Shown one piece after another: positions 59,623 through 64,000 of a DNA stretch of 64,000 bases (position 1 is its first letter; the number at the start of each line of letters is the position of its first letter). The position numbers and the translations under genes are program-made. Source of the DNA: Lolium rigidum (lineage: Eukaryota; Streptophyta; Magnoliopsida; Poales; Poaceae). The stretch lies in contig NC_061508.1 of the NCBI RefSeq assembly GCF_022539505.1, positions 36,574,256 through 36,638,255 of the forward strand, written 5' to 3'. The notes under the pieces are model-generated. The model was not told the origin of the DNA, searched no databases, and worked only from the letters and a program-made list of their open reading frames with translations.

Positions 59623-62229
59623 ACCATCCCCAAGCTTAGTTCCTACTCGCCCTCGAGTAGGTAAACGATAACAAAGATAATTTCGAAGTGACATGCTATC
59701 ATAATCTTGATCATACTATTGTAAAGCATATGAAATGAATGCAGCGATTCGAAGCAATGATGAAGATAATGAGTAAACTAATGAATCATATAGCAAAGAC
59801 TTTTCATGAATAATACTTTCAAGACAAGCATCAATAAGACTTGCATAAGAGTTACTCATAAAGCAATAAATTCGAAGTAAAGGCATTGAAGCAACACAAA
59901 GGAAGATAGAAGTTTCAGCGGTTGCTTTCAACTTCAACATGTTTATCTCATGGATAATTGTCAACACAAAGCAATATAACAGGTGCAATAAGTAAACATG
60001 TAAGAATCAATGCACACAGTTGACACAAGTGTTTGCTTCTAAGATAGAAAGAATAGGCAAACTGACTCAACAATAAAGTAGAAGATAGGCCCTTCGCAGA
60101 GGGAAGCATTGATTACTATATTTGTGCTAGAGCTTTTTATTTTGAAAACAAGAAACAATTTTGTCAACGGTAGTAATAAAGCATATGTGTTATGTATAAA
60201 ACATCTTATAAGTTGCAAGCCTCATGCATAGTATACTAATAGTGCTCGCACCTTGTCCTAATTAGCTTGGGTTAACACGGATTATCATTGCATAGCATAT
60301 GTTTCAACCAAGTGTCACAAAGGGGTACCTCTATGCCGCCTGTACAAAGGTCTAAGGAGAAAGCTCGCATTGGATTTCTCGCTTTTGATTATTCTCAACT
60401 TAGACATCCATACCGGGATAATATAGACAACAGATAATGGACTCCTCTTTAATGCATAAGCATTCAACAACGATTAATATTCTCATAAGAGATTGAGGAT
60501 TAATTGTCCAAACTGAAACTTCCACCATGAATCATGGCTTTAGTTAGCGGCCCAATGTTCTTCTCTAACCAGTATGCATACTCAAACCATTTGATTGTGA
60601 AAACCGCCCTTACTTCAGACAAGACGGACATGCATAGCAACTCACATGATATTCAACAAAGGTAAAAGAGTTGATGGCGTCCCCAGAAAACATGGTTACC
60701 GCTCAACAAGCAACTTATTAAGAAATAAGACACATAAGTACATATTCTTCACCACGATAGTTTTTAAGGCTATTTTGTCCCATGAGCTATATATTGTAAA
60801 GGTAAAGAATGGAAATTTTAAAGGTAGCACTCAAGTAATTTACTTTGGAATGGCGGAGAAATACCATGTAGTAGGTAGGTATGGTGGACACAAATGGCAT
60901 GGTTATTGGCTCAAGGATTTGGATGCATGAGAAGAATTCCCTCTCAATACAAGGCTAGGCTAGCAAGGTTGTTTGAAGCAAACTCAAGTATAAAGGTGCA
61001 GCAAAGCTCACATATGAACATATTGTAACTATTATAAGACTTCACATTGTCTCCTTGTTGTTCAAACACCTCAACCAGAAAATATCTAAACTCTAGAGAT
61101 CAATCATACAAACCAAATTTTAACAAGCTCTATGTAGTTATTCATTAATGAGTACAAGGTACATGATGCAAGAGCTTAAACAAGATCTATATAAGCACAA
61201 AAATTGCCAAGTATCACATTATTCAATACATTAAACCATTTACCACATGCGGCATTTTCCGTTTCCAACCATATAACAATGAATGAAATAGTTCAAATTT
61301 CGCAATGAACATTAAAGATAAGGCTAAGAACATATTTGTTCATACGAAACAGCGGAGCGTGTCTCTCTCCCAAACAAAGAATGCTAGGATCCGATTTATT
61401 CAAACAAAAACAAAAATAAAAACAAACAGACGTTCCAAGTAAAGCACATAAGATGTGACGGAATAAAAATATAGTTTCACTAGAGGAACCTGATAAGTTG
61501 TCGATGAAGAAGGGATGCCTTGGGCATCCCCAAGCTTAGACGCTTGAGTCTTCTTAAAATATGCAGGGATGAACCACGGGGGCATCCCCAAGCTTTGACT
61601 TTTCACTCTTCTTGATCATATTGTATCATCCTCCTCTCTTGACCCTTGAAAACTTTCTCCACACCAAACTCAAAACAAACTCATTAGAGGGTCAGTGCAT
61701 AATTCATATATTCAGAGGTGACATAATCATTCTTAACACTTCTGGACATTGCACAAAGCTACTGAAAGTTAATGGAACAAAGAAATCCATCTAACATAGC
61801 AAAACGAGGCAATGCGAAATAAAAGACAGAATCTGTCAAAACAGAACAGTTCGTAAAGACGAATTTTAAAGTGGCACCAGACTTGCTCAGATGAAAATGC
61901 CCAAATTGAATGAAAGTTGCGTACATATCTGAGGATCACGCATGTAAATTGGCAGATTTTTTGATTTTTCTACAGGGACTACTGCTCAAATTCGTGACAG
62001 CAAGAAATCTGTTCCTGCGCAGTAATCCAAATCTAGTATTGGCTTTACTATCAAAGACTTTACTTGGCACAACAATGCAATAAAATAAAATAAAGATAAG
62101 GAGAGGTTGCTACAGTAGTAAACAACTTCCAAGACTCAAATATAAAATAAAGTGCAGAAGTAAAATAATGGGTTGTCTCCCATAAGCGCTTTTCTTTAAC
62201 GCCTTTCAGCTAGGCGCAGAAAGTGTGTA

Positions 62230-62902
62230 TCAAGTGTTATCGAGAGATGAAGCATCGACATATGTGTTGGGAGTTTTCTCAACTATGCATTGTATCCTAT
62301 CTATGTAAATTTCAGAGGCTCCTTTTTCATTACTCTTAGGTTTGCTATTATCATCAAACAAATTTTCAGGAACACGCCAACCATAGTTATTTTCTAGAGC
62401 TTCATGCATTCCTAGGAGCTTGCTACGTATCGGTACTTTAATCTCCCCTCCATCATTAACATTATTAGTGTACTTTATTCTATCCATATCCATCTTTTCA
62501 AGTGTTCTTGCAAAGTCGGTATAAAAGCCAAGCCTCTTATGCTTAATAAAAAAATTTCTAGCTTCTATCTTCAAATTCTCTACGAAGGACTTTTAGAACA
62601 AAATTTCTCTTTTCTCCCCTTTCCATATCAGAGAGTGTAAGAAACATATGTTGAATTATAGGATTGAGATTAACAAATCTAGTTTCCAACATGTGTATCA
62701 AACAGAGAGTAGCACTCTCATAAGTAGGAGCAAATTTTACTAAGGGTGTATCTTCAAAATCTTCATCCATACTAACATTGGTAAAAAATGCTTCTATATT
62801 ATCTCTTCCAATTATAGATCCTCGTCCTATCGGTATGTCTTTTAGAGTGTACTTAGGAGGAAACATGATGAAATAAACTAAAGGTAAATAAAGTAAATGC
62901 AA
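62230..62902 (-). pseudogene. Element-encoded ORF, different from the left-array gag
   Basis: Two minus-strand frames join at about 62575: one reads MFPPKYTLKDIPIGRGSIIG (from the in-frame Met at about 62866) and AFFTNVSMDEDFEDTPLVKF with SATLCLIHMLETRF; the other reads ARNFFIKHKRLGFYTDFARTLEKM and ends DASSLDNT. A single frameshift separates them. I recognise no domain; it is not the capsid-like ORF of the left array, although both coding regions end in A/SSLDNT followed by the same 3' sequence (GCGCTTATGGGAGACAACCCA). Confidence 0.6.
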
Positions 62903-63082
62903 GTAACTAATTTTTTTGTGTTTTTAATATGGAGAACAAGACAGTAAATAAAGTAAAACTAGCAACTAATTTTTTTGTGTTTTGATATAATGCAGCAAAC
63001 AAAGCAGTAAATAAAATAAAGCAAGACAAAAACAAAGTAAAGAGATTGGAAGTGGAGACTCCCCTTGCAGCGTGTCTTGATC

Positions 63083-63100
63083 TTCCCGGTAACGGCGCCA
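63083..63100 (-). other. Primer-binding site of minus-strand Gypsy element
   Basis: Element sense TGGCGCCGTTACCGGGAA, complementary to the 3' end of plant tRNA-Asp (…CCGGCAACGGCGCCA by memory) with one internal mismatch. It starts 11 bp inside the 5' LTR end. Confidence 0.8.
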
Positions 63101-63111
63101 GAAAACAGTCT

Positions 63112-64000
63112 TGATGCGCGTAGTTAACACGTCCGTTGGGAACCCCAAGAGGAAGGTGTGATGCGCACAGCAGCAAGTTTTCCCTCAGTAAGAAACCAAG
63201 GTTATCGAACCAGTAGGAGCCAAGAAGCACGTTGAAGGTTGATGGCGGAGGAGTGTAGTGCGGCGCAACACCAGGGATTCCGGCGCCAACGTGGAACCCG
63301 CACAACACAATCACGGAACTTTGCCCCAACGTAACGGACGAGGTTGTCAATCTTACCAAGCTTGCTCGTAAACAAAGGATTAGATGTATAGTGTGGATGA
63401 TGATGTTTGTTTGCGAAGAACAGTAAAGAACAATTGCAATAGATTGTATTTCAGATGTAAAGAATAGGACCGGGGTCCACAGTTCACTAGCGATGTCTCT
63501 CCCATAAGATAGCAGATGTTGGGTGAACAAATTACAGTTGGGCAATTGACAAATAAAGAAGGCATAACAATGCACATACATATATCATGATGAGTACTAT
63601 GAGATTTAATCGGGGCATTACGACAAAGTACATAGACCGCTATCCAGCATGCATCTATGCCTAAAAAGTCCACCTTCGAGGTTATCATCTGAACCCCTCC
63701 GGTATTAAGTTGTAAACAACGGACAATTGCATTAAGTATGATGCGTAATGTAATCGACACAAATATCCTTAGACAAAGCATCGATGTTTTATCCCTAGTG
63801 GCAACAGCACATCCACAACCTTAGAACTTTCCGTCATCTGTCCCAGATTTAATGGAGGCATGAACCCACTATCGAGCATAAATACTCCCTCTTGGAGTCA
63901 CAAGTATCAACTTGGCCGGAGCCTCTACTAGCAATGGAGAGCATGCAAGAACATAAATAACATATATGATAGATTGATAATCAACTTGACATAGTATTCA
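63112..64000 (-). repeat. 5' LTR of minus-strand Gypsy element, cut by the window edge
   Basis: Very similar to 58032-58920, with only scattered differences. The promoter end of the LTR and its target duplication lie outside the window. Confidence 0.88.

Larger units (their letters stand above)
58032..64000 (-). mobile_element. Non-autonomous Gypsy element, minus strand, 5' LTR incomplete
   Basis: In element orientation the 5' LTR runs from beyond 64000 down to 63112, the internal region is 63111-59623 and the 3' LTR is 59622-58032. The primer site TGGCGCCGTTACCGGGAAG reads down from 63100. A polypurine tract (about 59640-59623) abuts the 3' LTR. The LTRs are recognisably related to those of the 13405-25582 array, but the coding part differs. 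No polymerase or integrase. Confidence 0.88.

Overview
The window is nuclear DNA of a grass, most likely a pooid cereal of the wheat/barley group. Evidence: two intact GT-AG intron-rich plant genes, a sucrose synthase closely matching cereal SUS1-type proteins as I remember them, and dense Triticeae-style repeats. These are Gypsy LTR elements with a tRNA-Asp-type primer site, Stowaway MITEs bounded by TA, PIF/Harbinger elements bounded by TTA/TAA, a hAT-like MITE and LINE-type retroposons. No RNA genes or CRISPR arrays were seen. No previously undescribed enzymatic or defence system is apparent; the unusual material is in the architecture and nesting of the transposable elements.

Layout: 1-3604, nested LTR-retrotransposon debris ending in a 100-N assembly gap. 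5022-9528 (minus), an intact sucrose synthase gene with 15 coding exons plus a 5' leader exon and intron reaching about 10400. 12019-12866, an 848-bp A-tailed retroposon with a 16-bp target duplication. 12968-27590, a PIF/Harbinger element carrying only the Myb/SANT-like ORF1, with a 12.2-kb LTR-internal-LTR-internal-LTR Gypsy array inserted in the last codons of that ORF. 28669-30762 and 32376-34470, two further Harbinger elements carrying DDE transposase genes, one badly and one barely broken.

35684-43996 (minus) is an intact SAC-domain phosphoinositide phosphatase gene with 15 coding exons and the CX5R catalytic loop. 45592-47935 (plus) is a decayed FAR1/FHY3-like (Mutator-derived) gene interrupted by a LINE-like insertion. 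48927-53545 is a MITE-rich segment with a tandem duplication in which a Stowaway MITE was duplicated, one copy was then split by a truncated LINE, and the adjacent repeat was hit by a hAT-like MITE. 53546-57180 has little recognisable content. After a second 100-N gap come a reverse-oriented Copia LTR end (57281-57730) and a minus-strand non-autonomous Gypsy element (58032 to the window end) related to the left array.

The two functional genes act in unrelated pathways (sucrose cleavage to UDP-glucose; phosphoinositide turnover) and show no operon-like relationship, as expected in a plant. The Gypsy elements keep LTRs, primer site, polypurine tract and gag-like ORFs but lack reverse transcriptase and integrase, so they would depend on enzymes supplied in trans. 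They share a hairpin just upstream of the polypurine tract that shows a compensatory base-pair change between elements.
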